From Yponomeuta sedellus (lineage: Eukaryota; Arthropoda; Insecta; Lepidoptera; Yponomeutidae): a stretch of DNA of 64,000 nt. The notes under the pieces were generated by a model. It made no database searches. It worked only from the letters and a program-made list of their open reading frames with translations, and was not told the origin of the DNA. The stretch covers positions 14,309,473-14,373,472 of the forward strand of contig OW203724.1 of NCBI GenBank assembly GCA_934045075.1, written 5' to 3'. This document shows positions 21,736 to 33,964 of this stretch, in pieces (position 1 is the stretch's first letter; each line of letters begins with the position of its first letter). The translations under genes were made by a program, and so were the position numbers.

Positions 21736-22014
21736 AGTTTCGGGTACGTTAAAATCACCTCTATCTGCTGTTCCATACTAAAGCAAGCAGGTGATACAAT
21801 TAAAATATATAAAGCATTGATGAGTAGAACCCCATATTCCCGAACACATATGGAGATTTCGTTACTGTATAAAATATTTTTAGGTTCTTCGAGTGATTAA
21901 TTTACTCATGTAGATACCTAGATAGATATGGTATGAGCAAATTATATTTTTCATCTATTATGTCAACGACTTGCATTCTAAAATGATTTCTTGTTTAACT
22001 GTCCTCAATTTAAA

Positions 22015-22037
22015 ATAAATAAATAAATAAATAAAAT
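22015..22037. repeat. (AAAT)n microsatellite
   Basis: About five tandem AAAT units. Confidence 0.9.
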
Positions 22038-25000
22038 GTAATGTACTCGTTTGACTTTGCTGATGACAGTTTGCGTACAAATGGTTTTCAGTAATTTGAT
22101 CGACGATGGCAACAATCATACAACTCCGGCATAACTACAATACAAATATACGTATAAGGTATATGTGTGTCGTCAAAGAAAATGTCATTAGTAGCGGGGC
22201 CGAACTGTCTTACATCAAACGGACTACATCTCTATATGAGGCCGGAATCGTGCGTACTTGATAATTTAATATTGAACCTCCCTTTGGTAAAAACGTTGTA
22301 CAGTTAATATGGCGCGCGATTATTAAATTGTGTCTGGAAGGGTTGTTCCCTGATAATGATTTCAGCGAGCAGTGAGAATGTTGTTAATGGATACGAAATG
22401 AGAAATAGAACTGTTCAGCTACTCTATAGTCACATCATTGGTTTATAGAAGCAGGAAAAAGAAATAAATAATGTTGCGCTGAAATAGATTTGCTTTAAGC
22501 ATAAAACCAGTAATAAGATTTTAAGAAAATTGACAAAGTTTGTGAAGTGTAGGCGCGAGTAGGTGAGGTAAGGCAATTGTCTCCGAAAACGTCGACGTTT
22601 TACGAAATATGCTTATTCAATTTCATGCAACGCTTGCCGCCTCCTGCAATTTACGAGATATAAAAGATATAAACGGAATCTCGTTTTTTGCTTACTTTGA
22701 TGGAACATTTTCTCAACGGGGAATTCAATTTATCCTCTTGACATTCGTTTACAATTTATGTTTTGAATGCTTGAATTATCTACTCGGAATTTCAAAGGGG
22801 TGTTTACGTACATGATCTGTGTTACAGTCTCAAAATTTGACATTGGACTCGTAAATACGTTGCACAGTTAAAAAGCTGGATGGTAATCGTATTTGCGCTG
22901 GCAGAGAAGCTTACACCCGCGGGGCGTCTCACTTGCGAGTGTCGCGAGGGCTATCCCAAAACAGAAACCTATTATCCCTGGCGAGATTATACGCCTAGGG
23001 CGTTACAATTAAATATTATACACTTAAAAGCTTCGGTCTTTGCTGTTTCACTTCGCTGCCACCCCTAAATGTCCTATTAGGTTTGTTTGAATACGTAATA
23101 TTTTTGCATTTGCCGCTCTTAAAACAGAATTGCCGGTTCCTTTGAGAGCTGTAATCTATTTGTTCTTTGAAATAACTTTTTGTCACGGCTGAGTGCTTAG
23201 CTTAAAGAATAGATAGATGATATTTCACGTTTAGGTATCCACTTGCAATGCAAGAAAGTATATTGTGACAGGTAGAAAACTTTCGTTATCGTGGAATGAC
23301 AAGAAATAAAAAACTAATCGTAGTTTTTAGTGACGACGTTACAAAAACATGTTTGTGAGTGAACGTGATTCGATTTATTTGGTGGTCGTAGACTTGACGA
23401 TGAGTTTCGGTAGCAGTGAGTTTTGGTTGAGTAGTCACGTTTTATTCAGACAACTTAATTGATTATGTAATTGTTTTAATGCAATGTACAGACGACATGC
23501 TACAAGACAATTTTTGTTAAAAAGTAGCTGTAGAGGCCGTACCTTCCTATGTAAAGGTAGAGTGCGCGCGTCTGCTGATAGAGTTCTATCGTCTGTTCAT
23601 TTATTTAAGTAAATAACTTGTTATAAATAAGCTGTAAATGTGTGCTTAATTCCACAAATTGTAAAGCTTCTTTACAACTTCATTGACTAAAGAAGACCAA
23701 TCAGAAGTTTGAATATATGATAGGCGGCCATTTTGCAAGTAAATAAAAGCGCCGCGCGACTGTCAGTTTTAATTCGACAAATTAGTTCCGCCGCAAACGC
23801 TGCGTCAGTCAGCAGCGATGGCCCGATTTGCTTTGGATGAAATGTTTAATTAAATAAGGAAGTTGTATAATGAAGTCTAAACGCATAGTTATTCAATAGT
23901 ACTACCACGGCGTTGGCTGACAGTTGACAATATTTTGTAGGTACTGAAGATACTAGACTATGGCCTTTTAATTGTATAAACGCGATGCAAAGAGATCATA
24001 CAACAACTTGAATAGAAATCATATAAGACGTGAAGTAAAAAAGTGATAGAAGAAAGTAAAAGAAAAATATAACTACTCAATTGCAAAAAAATATATTTCA
24101 CTGTGTGTGGACCGCGGGACCACTCGTTAGATTAGCTATTTCGCGAATTCCAAGTTTACTAAGATTTGTAATAGTCTTAAAACAAATGTAGCACAATTCC
24201 ATTATATTTAAGAGAAATAATTTAACAAATATAGCCTTTAATGTGAAGTACCTCAGCTTATGCTGACGGTACAGCTGCCACTGCCTATGCCCATGTAAAA
24301 GTATTTGACTTATACAAAACACCGTCGACTTCAATTTGTTATATTAACAATGGCCGCCTATTTCGTTTGTCGTACACTTTTTAGCGTTCTGTAACTGAAA
24401 TGGAAAACCCGAAACGTATAGGATCACTTGTTGTCCGTCACTTCGTCTATATACCCTATTTATGAAGACCCACGTTCTTAGAAATGAACGCTCAGAGCTA
24501 AAAAGTGTGAAGGTGATATGAAAAGATGAATGAAAGCGGGAAATTGTGTAAACGGTTTCTTGCACTCTTTCGTGAGCAACCGAAACATTTAGAAAAGAGC
24601 TAGATCGCCTATTCATAATACAGTGCAGGTCCCAACAATTATTATTGGCTATAGCAGAAGTATCAAATCAACCAAACAAAAAAGGTTTTATCCAAAGTAG
24701 CACAGAAACTGTAACTCAATGTACGTTACAAGTGAAACTAACTGTCCATCCAAGAATCAAGAAAGTAGGAATAATTCCGTTGAAATTAGATCCTTGTAAA
24801 GTATGTGTGGACTTTAAATTACAGAATACGCTAAAGTATAATTACATATTTGCAATGATATGATAGGGCCGGTGATAGGGCCGGTAAGTGACGTCACAAG
24901 CGGACATACTCCGACCGAATAGATGATGTATTAGTCAGGGTACCCAAAAGGCATGCTAAAAGACCGATATCAAATGAAAACCGATGAAAATTTAAGCTAA

Positions 25001-25164
25001 TGAGTAGATAGAAAATTGCTAATACGAAAATACAAAACAAAAAAAAATATACGAACTTAGCTTTGCCGTTGAGTTGTATGGGAGTGCATTTATTTCGACA
25101 GCAAAGATAAGTTTATAATATTTACTTAAGGCTGCTATTACGTCCGGCATTCATGTTGCACATT

Positions 25165-25370
25165 TTAACATTTTTTATGTGGCCTACACACATCCTACTA
25201 CAGGTCACAGGCCTTCTCTCAGAGAGAGAGTATGGGCTTAGTTACCATGCGTGCCCATCGCGAATTGGCAATTTGAAGCGCTGAGGTAATTGAACACCTC
25301 GCAGGCACTCAGGTTTCCTCGCGATGTTTTCCTGCACAGTTAGCGAGCTACACATTTTTAGTACACTCCT
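25165..25370 (-). mobile_element. SINE-A copy
   Basis: Reverse-orientation landmarks: 'cacaggccttctctcagaga', 'cgcgaattggcaatttgaag' and 'cactcaggtttcctcgcgat'. The tRNA head is missing. Confidence 0.7.
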
Positions 25371-25864
25371 ATATAGATTGAGCGTAATATTATTATCTAG
25401 CAAAGCAGATGATTAAAGTACGGTCCTTTTTCATATATTTTTGGTAAGATATTTTCTAGGAAACACAAATTTTTAATATCAACTTTGCCTTACAAAAACT
25501 AAGTGTAGAATAACAAAAAATATATCTAAAGTTATCGAAATATTGTTATGTAGCAAAGCTTCAAACTTTATTTATCATACTTTGTTTTACAATCATTAAA
25601 ATGTTATAATGTGCGATTAAAACGGTTTCCAGGCGTAACAGCAGACTTAACTTTGCAGTTGAATTGTATGGGAGAATATTTATTTCGAGTACAAAGTTAA
25701 GTTTGTAATAGTTTGTTCGGAACCCTAAAGGCACGAGGCCAACTCGCACTTGCCTCCATTTCTTATTATCAATCAAGCGAAAAAACGTTTGAATGGATCA
25801 AATAGAGCGATTGATTTCTATAAAACTGGCCGTTCTAATAAAAAAACTATTTCATTTCTCGCTA

Positions 25865-26055
25865 ATGGTGAAGAAAAAACATCGTGAGGAAACCTGACTG
25901 TCTGAGGTGTTCACACAAAGCATTGTATCGTATTGATGTTTTACACCTCAAAACTTTAAATTTGTCAATCCACGGTGGGTGCTCGTGGTTATTAAGTCCA
26001 TACTCACTCTCCGGGATAAGGCCTGTGGGACCAATTTAATCAACATAAAAAAAAA
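25865..26055 (+). mobile_element. SINE-A copy
   Basis: 'catcgtgaggaaacctgact', 'aatccacggtgggtgctcgt' and 'tccatactcactctccggga' end in 'caacataaaaaaaa'. An extra insertion of about 20 bp (near 25922) separates the first two blocks. Confidence 0.65.
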
Positions 26056-26721
26056 TTGATCTCTCGGTGACACGGGTTTATTTCTCCAGATCGAATATTT
26101 ACAAAGAAATTTTTTCATAATTTTTATGCCGAGCTGGTCGCTGGTAGCTGGCTGGAATAATTTCATAACAAGGTCCATAATTTTAATTAAAATAAAAAGA
26201 ATCGGTCATTCAATACCTTTGTTCGAGCAACGATTAAAGTATCGCAACTCATTATTTTTCACAAAAAAGAAGCGTTTTTAACTAACACTAATGATGGCTA
26301 CAGATTTAGAGCAATCGACACCTCGTCACGGGGCCGGATTGCCGCTGACGCGAAAATAATTATTTTTGTTAAAAAAGGCGAGTAGAGAAGAAAGAAGGAG
26401 TTTTTTCACTGGCTTGAATTCGAATTGGAATTCGAGAAGGTTGTGCACAAAGGGTGGAGTTTATCGGGTCATTGTGTTAAGGGGCTACCGTCTGAGGAAC
26501 AGGTAGCGTTTCCCCTTCACGTATAATGCGCTGACCATTATGACGGACAATGCTCCTGCTGGGAGTGAGTGCTACTGTTGCGTCGGACTCGGCGCAACCG
26601 CCGCGTGACCAATCCTTTACAATCGAATTCTATTAGTCGAACGTCTTTAGAATTGATTTCCATTAGTCGAAAATCTTGTTACACTGTCAGATGAATCCAA
26701 CTGGAGTTCACAAGCCTGTTG

Positions 26722-26890
26722 TTTTGTTTTTTTATGGAGCCTATAAACGTCACACTGCATGGCACAGGCCTTCTCTCAGAGATATAGTATGTGCTTAATT
26801 ACCACGTGTGCGCACCGCAGATTGGCAATCTCAAGCGCTGAGGTATTTGAACACCTCAGACACTCAGGTTTCCTCACGATGTTTCCTTCA
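26722..26890 (-). mobile_element. SINE-A copy
   Basis: 'cacaggccttctctcagaga', 'cgcagattggcaatctcaag' and 'actcaggtttcctcacgatg' lie in reverse family order. It abuts the 5S-derived SINE on its right. Confidence 0.7.
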
Positions 26891-27135
26891 GAGACTATAA
26901 CTTCGCTCACTCGAGGCCTAGGCGGACCGAGTGATTGAAATCAATCACTTAAGTTAACCAACAACAGGCGCGGTTAGGTGCAGGATGGGTGACCGTCCCC
27001 TGGCTACCGCTAGTGGCATTTTTCCGAGCGCTTCCGTGCTTCGCAAGGCACGTTAGCCGTTGGTGCCGGCTGTTATGTAATGGCAGTCGTTAAGCCATGT
27101 CAGAGGCCTTATGGGCGGCTTGATAATTGGTATTG
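26890..27135 (+). mobile_element. 5S-rRNA-derived SINE (SINE3 type)
   Basis: The head at 26926-27012 includes 'atcacttaagttaaccaaca', 'acaggcgcggttaggtgcag' and 'gatgggtgaccgtcccctgg', following 5S rRNA through its internal control region. The tail has 'gttaagccatgtcagaggcc' and 'ttatgggcggcttgataatt'. It is the plus-strand partner of 11625-11905. Confidence 0.75.
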
Positions 27136-27540
27136 GTACATACCCGCACTGGGAACGAAAAACGACAAAGGTCTTAATGAAATATTTTGATTCGAAATCT
27201 AAGTCTACGGTGAAATTGTTAATAACAAAATTGAAGGCACGAGATATTGTGCTGGTGTGGAGGTATCCGCTATGTATTACTTAAACATAAACAAAAAGTT
27301 AATATCGTCAAAGGTTTCGAGCGCACCTGTGTTGTACAATTTTATTTCCATTCATTTTACAGGCGCACCTATAAAGGCGGGAGAAGTTCCCTCTTTATTA
27401 ATTTTTCAACTTTATATTACTTAGCATCAGTTGGCCTATCCGTCTCATTGCGCGAGAGATGTATCTTAATAACAAATATTGCAGCTTAGAGAACCTAAAA
27501 CAGTCTTGTATATGAACCACCAGAAAGTTTGAAGTCATTG

Positions 27541-27615
27541 TAGAGGTAGCCACACTACATAAACTCCCACACATACACACAAACATACACACACAATCTC
27601 ACAAACACACGCACC
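27541..27615. repeat. CA/CACAAA-rich simple repeat
   Basis: An irregular run of 'cacatacacacaaacataca' type. Confidence 0.7.
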
Positions 27616-27934
27616 TTAATCTGAGTGGCTAATAATTGTTTTTTTTCTCTGATTATTTTAATGTTATTTTATTGTTTTTCTTGCATGCAAATAATATTGT
27701 TATATTGACTGACAGTCGTCCGCTCAATGTATCTCGACGAAAGTTTGTACGCCCATGTTTTATGTTTTAATTTAATTTCACCTTCTCCTAAGATACAGGT
27801 TTTTCGCCTAGTTTAGGAGACAGGATGCAACGAAAAGAATATTGTACAATAGATTTAGCATCAAACGATTGTAGTCATTTTTTACATGTAAAATTTTGGT
27901 ATTTAAAATAAAGAACTTATTATTATTATTATGT

Positions 27935-28435
27935 ATCCCACTAGGACGTAGGTAGCCTCTCTAAGACACAGACCTTTTCCCGGAGAGAGAGTATAGTAAT
28001 AATAAATAATAATAAATCTAATAATTATTTATTGATAGCCACGTACAAACAGCTTAAATATAGACAAAGTAGGAGTGAACAGACGGCTGACAAGGAACTA
28101 GGTTGGTGAGTCTTCTGACTCCCAAGCTAGAATGATTTGTATTATGGAAACCAGAGATCCTCTGTACAACAGTGGACGGCCTTTTATCACTAAAATATAA
28201 GAAATGCAGTGATTTATCTTAATATCAGGTACGTAAAAAGTATACAACAAAAAGTGGATGTGTTTGTTTACGTAGGTGAATGATTGTGTGTGTGCGTATG
28301 TGTTAGTGTGTATGGTCTTAGTCTTCAATGAACACATCCCCGCTGACTGGCTATATATATCAAGCGCTAAAAGCGCTGTGAACACCTCGGATAACCAGGA
28401 TTCCTCGCGATTCTTTCCTTCTCAGTTGGTATGTA
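27935..28435 (-). mobile_element. SINE-A copy split by a second insertion
   Basis: 27935-28000 resembles the SINE-A 3' part ('gaccttttcccggagagaga'). 28360-28435 resembles its 5' part ('tcaagcgctaaaagcgctgt', 'ggattcctcgcgattctttc'). Both are in minus orientation. About 350 bp of other sequence, including an AATAATA-rich start, lies between. Similarity is moderate. Confidence 0.4.
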
Positions 28436-28620
28436 TAGGTATAGGAAAATTTAAGGTATATTTTAGGTATAAGTCATTATTTTGAAAAAAAAAATTATGT
28501 GGCATTGCTTCGATAAAATGTACCTCACTTGTAAAACAAACCAATCATTTTGTTTTCTAACTTGCGGAATGTATGTTGTATGTAAGCAAGCCGTAACTTA
28601 AAAATTAAAAACATACATTC

Positions 28621-28803
28621 TTAAAAACCTATTTCGAGGCTAAAAATTCCACCCATGCCGGGATTCGAACCCGCGACTATCCGTGGCACGGATAGCCAGA
28701 GGTCGCGGGTTCGAATCGCGGCATGGGTAGAATTTTTAGCTTCTAAATAGGTTTTTAAAAATTGTCCTTAGCACGGGTTAGTGCATTAAAAATAAAAATA
28801 GTA
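28621..28803. mobile_element. SINE-B inverted pair forming a near-loopless hairpin
   Basis: 28621-28685 is a minus-strand SINE-B part and 28687-28758 is the same part on the plus strand, separated by one base. The left arm lacks 7 bp (CTCTGGC) present in the right arm. The usual tail 'gcacgggttagtgcattaaa' follows on the plus strand only. Confidence 0.8.
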
Positions 28804-28935
28804 TAACATACATTCTGTTTGCTGATTCTCAATATACAACGTGAGCCGCTGCTTTCGGTCCGTCTTTTTAGTAGAGAAACAGAGGAAAAAAACTCTACTC
28901 AAACCATCTTTTCTTACACAATCTTACACCTAATA
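28804..28935 (+). repeat. Repeat F copy
   Basis: 'acattctgtttgctgattct', 'gagccgctgctttcggtccg' and 'actctactcaaaccatcttt' match the copy at 9.2 kb in order. Confidence 0.55.
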
Positions 28936-29579
28936 CATCAGTTGCTGTTCCATGATTGCCATCAATAATTAAAAAACGAAGTCATTAGTATATTCGTTAG
29001 TTTTTGTCCATATTTTCTCCAACATTTTCTAGATTTTGAAATGGACACCTAATTTGAATTCATTAAGCCGCAGTTTCAGCGCTACTTTCAATAAAAACTT
29101 TTCATTTCATTTCGTACAGATTCCAGGACCTAGTTTAACACTCTACATATAGAGCACAAAGCATATAGTATCAATTACCTCTTGGAACATTGTTGAGGCC
29201 AAATGACTTAGCGCGTACTGACTAGACCTTTGAAAAGAAACAGAACTTCAAGCAACTTTACAAGGCGATTTCATTTTAATTTTTTATTAGACCCAGCAAT
29301 TAATTCGTAAATTTTTTATCGGTTCAGTTCCCTCTTTTATTTTCTGTGGAGCAGAAAAAAAAGTTTTTCAATTTACAAAAATAAAATATTGTTTCTTACG
29401 TCCAAAACTTTTTTTTTTCAGATAAGTATCAACTTTTTGTGTAAAAAATTGTGTCTCTATCTTAGCCTTTGTTTTGATTACGTACCGAAAAAGTTGTAAA
29501 TAAAACTCAGGGTCCAGTGAGAAAACTTCGAAAACTTTTATGTTTGTGTGGTTATACATCTACAACATAAGAAGTTTGT

Positions 29580-29660
29580 ATGTAGTTATGTCCCAATGCA
29601 AGGCTCATGCCTTCTCTCAGAGAGAGAGAGAGTTATGGCGTCCCGATCTTCGATTGACAA
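29580..29660 (-). mobile_element. SINE-A fragment
   Basis: 'catgccttctctcagagaga' is the family's purine/pyrimidine-rich block. Flanking match is weak. Confidence 0.4.
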
Positions 29661-30661
29661 TTTCTTGGTACAAGCCTCTGTATTATTTGCATTAGATGGT
29701 GGAGTTGCGAGCTGAAAATAATTCGGTCTAAGTTACTCATAATAATGATGTAAATCAGTGTCAGTCTAGTTTGGTTATGGTCAGCGATAGGTACAGTCAC
29801 CAGCACATCAGTCTTCACATAATTGCTCCCTATTCACTTACGTTAAGGATGACTTTGCAACAAAAAATTTAAGGTGAAACTTGTCTACTGTATCCGCATT
29901 ATTGACAGAGTAACATCGTTGGTTTGCTTTGAGATCACACAATGTACAACTTGGAGTCTAAATGAACAACTTTTGCCATTACGAACTGAAACAAACCTCT
30001 TCTTCACGTCTAAAGCCACTAAAACAGTGCATTCGTAATGCAAGTAAGTTAGGTCGCGTGCTTGCGTGCTCACATAGAGACGGGGGCAGGAGCAACACTT
30101 AAATTACTCGCAATTTCACTACTTGAAAGGCACTCGTAAGCACAGGAAATTATTAATTCCATATCAATGTTTTACTACTCCAAACCCCTTACTCGGATTG
30201 CGCTTTTCCACAGGGGTTGCATTTGTACAATCATTGCAAATATTTGAAAAACAGGAATCATAATTATGAATGCCACCGAATATTTTTCTGGTCGTAGGTA
30301 CGGTAGATAGGCTTCAAAGTTGGCATGCAGGGAGGGACGCTCGTGCACACACAAAATAGTGCTCTGTCTGCCGAGCTAACAGCGGCGTATTTTTAATCAA
30401 ATTTCTGGGCTTTCCACATACATATCTGGATACGAGTAAAAAACCTGGTTTCACCGATGTTTCGGTTTTTGTAGATCGTGAAATATACCGACTATCTACC
30501 GAGTACCTACTTCAATTTAACATTTTATGAGACTTACTCTGTTCTTTTCTCTGAAATATAGAGTCATATCCTAAATTGTCATTACATATCAAAATTCACT
30601 AGTAATTTTTTTTTTATTTCCTTGCATTTCCATATTTTCATTTATTTCCCTTTCCTAACAG

Positions 30662-30986
30662 CGTCACTGGGGTTTCTTATTGTGTAGATCACAACATTCC
30701 AGTGACGTTGAGGGCAATAACACGTAATTTTTATCGAAATGTAAAAAGCGCCCCGAACCGACGCTGGTTTCGGGTCCAAGAATTCAATAAAGAAAATTTA
30801 CGACACGAAATTCGATTGATGTTTATGGAAATTGCAAATAATTACGCACCGAGAGGAAATATGAATGCGATTCGCCGGCGGTTTCAAGAATTTCTGTCAA
30901 AATTGATGTCAGCCCGTGTAATGCGAATCGCAATTTTGAATTTAGCAAGTAATTTTAATGATAAGATCAATCACTTCGTTTTATAA
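30662..30986 (+). other. Open plus-strand stretch, possible exon or conserved noncoding element
   Basis: A long pyrimidine tract (30607-30656) is followed by CTAACAG, a good plus-strand acceptor. From there one frame is open for 107 codons to TAA, with a basic product that includes RRRFQEFLSKLMSARVMRIA. I do not recognise the protein. No clear poly(A) signal follows, and no partner exon is seen. The sequence is rich in AT-core, GATA- and homeodomain-like strings (such as AATTTTAATGATAAGATC), so a conserved noncoding element inside the dac intron is equally plausible. Confidence 0.3.
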
Positions 30987-31256
30987 TTTTAATGCTCTAC
31001 AATAACTGAAGTAAAATGTTATTTCTGGTTCACTTGTTTATTTACTTTATTTACATTAATCCATAAAGTAAAGAGCTAATTAGGTTCAAAATATATCACA
31101 AAATCAAAACAGTTTGTGAAAGGCAGTATCTACACTAAACAATTTTTTTTAGTTATATTGTAGATAGCAAAAAACAGCTATCTAAGGGTTTTTCTCGGGC
31201 CGGAGCGAGAGCGCCGTCTTGCACTAGGCCATTTTTTTTTTTCATTTTCGACTCAC

Positions 31257-31457
31257 CAGAATAGTTCTGCCAGAAGGCCGCGCCGCCGCTCATGATGTCG
31301 ACGGGCGGCGGCGGGTAGTTCCACTGGGGCTTGTCGGGCGTCCGTGGGGGCTCCCTCTTGAAGGGGGGCGAAGCCGCCGGCGGCTCCGCGCTGGGCGGCT
31401 GGCTCTCAGGGCCGTTCTCGCGCTCCCGGGGCTGCTCCGGCGCCGGGGACAGGTTCT
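31257..31457 (-). CDS. dac: dachshund (dac) internal exon, proline-rich linker
   Basis: This 201-nt exon has 66 full codons between split codons. It starts (E)NLSPAPEQPRERENGPE and ends D-I-M-S-G-G-A-A-F-W-Q-N-Y-S. The acceptor is CTCCCAACAG|AG and the donor is TTCTG|GTGAGT, both strong. Phase agrees on both sides: G+AG gives Glu upstream, and G+AC gives Asp downstream. The exon is GC-rich, rich in Pro, Glu and Ser, and probably disordered. The stretch PFKREPPRTPDKPQWNY contains FKRE, a psi-K-x-E SUMO consensus, and an R-T-P phospho-type site. The ending GGAAFWQNYSD looks like a conserved insect Dac motif, which is from memory of the family and not aligned. Vertebrate DACH proteins have only a short link between coiled coil and C-terminus here, so the length looks like an arthropod feature. 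Identity rests on splice continuity with its neighbours. Confidence 0.85.
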
Positions 31458-33794
31458 CTGTTGGGAGACGAATCAATCAGTCAATCAGCCCATTTCGTCT
31501 ACTGATCAATGTATTCTTCCTTCTGCCCTGGCACATCCAGGCTACAGACTCTATAAGCAATGCCCCAGGTCGAACAGGTAAAGGATGAAGAAATCAAAAT
31601 TAAATATTACGATAAAATAATGCAATCTATTTGCGTTTCGTTCGCTCATCGATTTTTATAATCTTTTAACTAAATTTATAAAGTTCAGTGGGAAAAAGAG
31701 CGGGAAGCCTCAGTCGACTGCTTTAAACAACATATTAAATAAAATTGATAATCTTCTAAAGGACAATCATTTACTGAAAGTTGCAAAATTTATAGTGCTT
31801 GTATCTATCTAAACTCAGATACTAAAACTCTAAAAAAATTAAAAACTAAAACTCTAAAAAAATTAATAACAATCTAAGGAAAACAATTAGACTGATCCAG
31901 TAATTGCGCAGTTAGAGGGAATCCTGTATTTCATCTATAAATATAATTATTCTGAACAAAACAAAGTCGGTAGACGAAATGTATAAGTGTCTTAATATGT
32001 CTTTAAGTCTCGTAGGAGGATATAAGAAAATTTAAGGGTAGACTTCATGCACACGCTCTTTTAAAGAAGGTGGAGAGATTATGCAACGCGTGTTAGTCGA
32101 GCACCACCCAAACCCTCGTTTCAAATGGCCTGCGAAACGATTTCCTGACACGGAGATTAGTACAAGCCTTCACCAACATTTGCCCCCTTCTTACATCACG
32201 CACTCGATCTCAACCACTGTGGAGTAATGCAATAACTCGTACCTCTAAGCGATACACACTGAATCTTAACTAAACAAATTAGGGTCGAGAATTGATTGAT
32301 TTGGGAGCTCCGACTTGGGGGTGGGTATCCGTCACGTTGATCCATACACGGACAGTTTGACAGACGGTAAGTTAACATGTCAGGGGCACGAATAACTCGC
32401 GAGCTACGCGCACTTGAAGTTAGGACTTGTTGAATAGCCCGAGGGATCTCATTGCCGACATGTTACTTTGATATGACTTACCAATATTGGCGGTCTGAAA
32501 TTAGAATCTTCCGGTATGGAAAAGCCAAAATGCGGCCGTCTATACATTTCGAACTAACGAACACTAGATAAGAAAGTGTAATTTAGACAGACAACTGTTA
32601 ACCCAATTTGTGCATAAAAAGAGTTGCAAAAAAAGGGGATATATACGGATTTCTGACGCGGAGTTTGCTATAGATTAGGATGCCTTTCATATTGACTGTC
32701 AATAGTTATTACTCACAACTCTTTCAAACTATGTTTCCGGTCACTCTCAAACTTCGGCCTTCGGCACTCACTGACCGACTTGTCCGTTTCTTATAAAAGG
32801 GAAACACGAGTTTTAAAAGAGAATGGGCAAAAATGTATGGAGCTTGGTCCAAGGAGCTCCAGGATTGAAACATGTGCCGAAGTAAAAGCCGATATGCCTA
32901 CTTCGAAGTGACAGAAGTGCATCAAAATTGGTCCAGGGGATTATGAGAAAAAATATTTTTTATTTTATCATGAAATGTAAACTAAGTAACAAGGTTAAAG
33001 ACTGCTGCTCTGCTCCAAAGTCGTTTTGTACAAAATATGGTTTGATTAACTACCCAGGGGCCTGTTACAGAGCAAATACGGGCCTGTTTCATAAAAAAAT
33101 ATATGTAAAAAATATCCATGTAATTTTTTTTAATGAAAATGCCCCCAGAGCTCGATTCTAAGCGTAAGTATCATACTTATGAAAAATAAAACGAAAGAAA
33201 ACATTTTTATTAAAAACAGTCAATATTAAACTTATGCCTGCCATTCTATAGATATTCGTCTAATATTAGATCTAAAAATCAGAAGCATATGCAGCAGAAA
33301 ATCAGGAAAGCAGCATTTCATTGCACAATAATATTAAAGTAGATCCTATCTATAGAAAAACCAAGTTAAATACAATGAATATGGAATCAAACTTAAAAAA
33401 AAATCTCTTTGGACGGATTTTAATTATGTTAAATTTTATTTGGTGAGAAAAAATATTTCTATCGATTGATATTATTCTTATCCGTGGCAGGTCTTGGACC
33501 ACTTTCGCACATTCTCCTTTGTTGCCACTCTACCGTAGGAGCTTAACGCAAGCAAAATAATTACACATATTTATATTATTGGCTATGAAATTAATTGCTT
33601 TGATTAGTTGATTGAATTTTAATTTTAGCCCAGTAAAACAGAGAAATTTGTCACCAATTCTTACCAGGGGCAGGGGTAAAATACGGAAATCCCGAGGCCT
33701 TTTGTATCAGGTATAAAGTTGTTTTATTACATGTGACAGTCTTCAAACACAGTAATTAACTGCAGTGGTTTCAAGGCCTTGAGTGGATTCTCAC
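31458..33794 (-). other. dac: dac intron between coiled-coil and linker exons
   Basis: The intron is about 2.3 kb, with GTGAGA donor and CTCCCAACAG acceptor. It is AT-rich. I see no repeat copy, RNA gene or further exon in it. Confidence 0.8.
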
Positions 33795-33941
33795 CTGTGA
33801 CAATCCGTAGTATCTCAGTGGGCGCCCCGGACTGCTTGAGAGCCTCTTCGATCTTCTGCCGCCGCTTTAGCTCCATCTCCAGCTGCTCTTGGAATTGCTG
33901 TCGCTGCTTCCGTTCTTTCTTTAGCCGCTTCTGGTACATTA
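33795..33941 (-). CDS. dac: dachshund (dac) internal exon, DD2 coiled coil
   Basis: This exon encodes 48 full codons starting M-Y-Q-K-R-L-K-K-E-R and ending E-I-L-R-I-V-T. The block QKRLKKERKQRQQFQEQL followed by E-M-E-L-K-R-R-Q-K-I-E-E-A-L-K-Q is charged and heptad-like, and matches the C-terminal DD2 (Eya-binding coiled coil) of DACH proteins, where vertebrate DACH1 also reads QKRLKKEKK. The acceptor is TTTTTTGGCGCAG|TA and the donor is CACAG|GTGAGA. The exon is 147 nt: two bases of a split codon, 48 codons and one base. Its last G joins AG of the next exon to give GAG (Glu). Dac is a nuclear transcriptional cofactor of the retinal-determination network, acting with Eya and Sine oculis, and also patterns legs and mushroom bodies. 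Only the second half of DD2 is here; the preceding exon lies outside the window or was not recognised. Confidence 0.87.
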
Positions 33942-33964
33942 CTGCGCCAAAAAATAGATTCATT

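Larger units (their letters stand above)
21525..31256 (-). other. dac: dac intron between linker and last exon
   Basis: The intron is about 9.7 kb with GTGAGT donor and CAACAG acceptor. From its 3' end: a LINE-derived fragment near 21650-21730, an (AAAT)n run at 22015-22037, then 22.1-25.1 kb of single-copy sequence in which I recognise no gene or repeat. 25.1-29.7 kb is packed with SINE-A copies, the 5S SINE and SINE-B. 29.7-30.6 kb is plain, and the open frame on the plus strand at 30662-30986 is listed separately. Confidence 0.8.
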
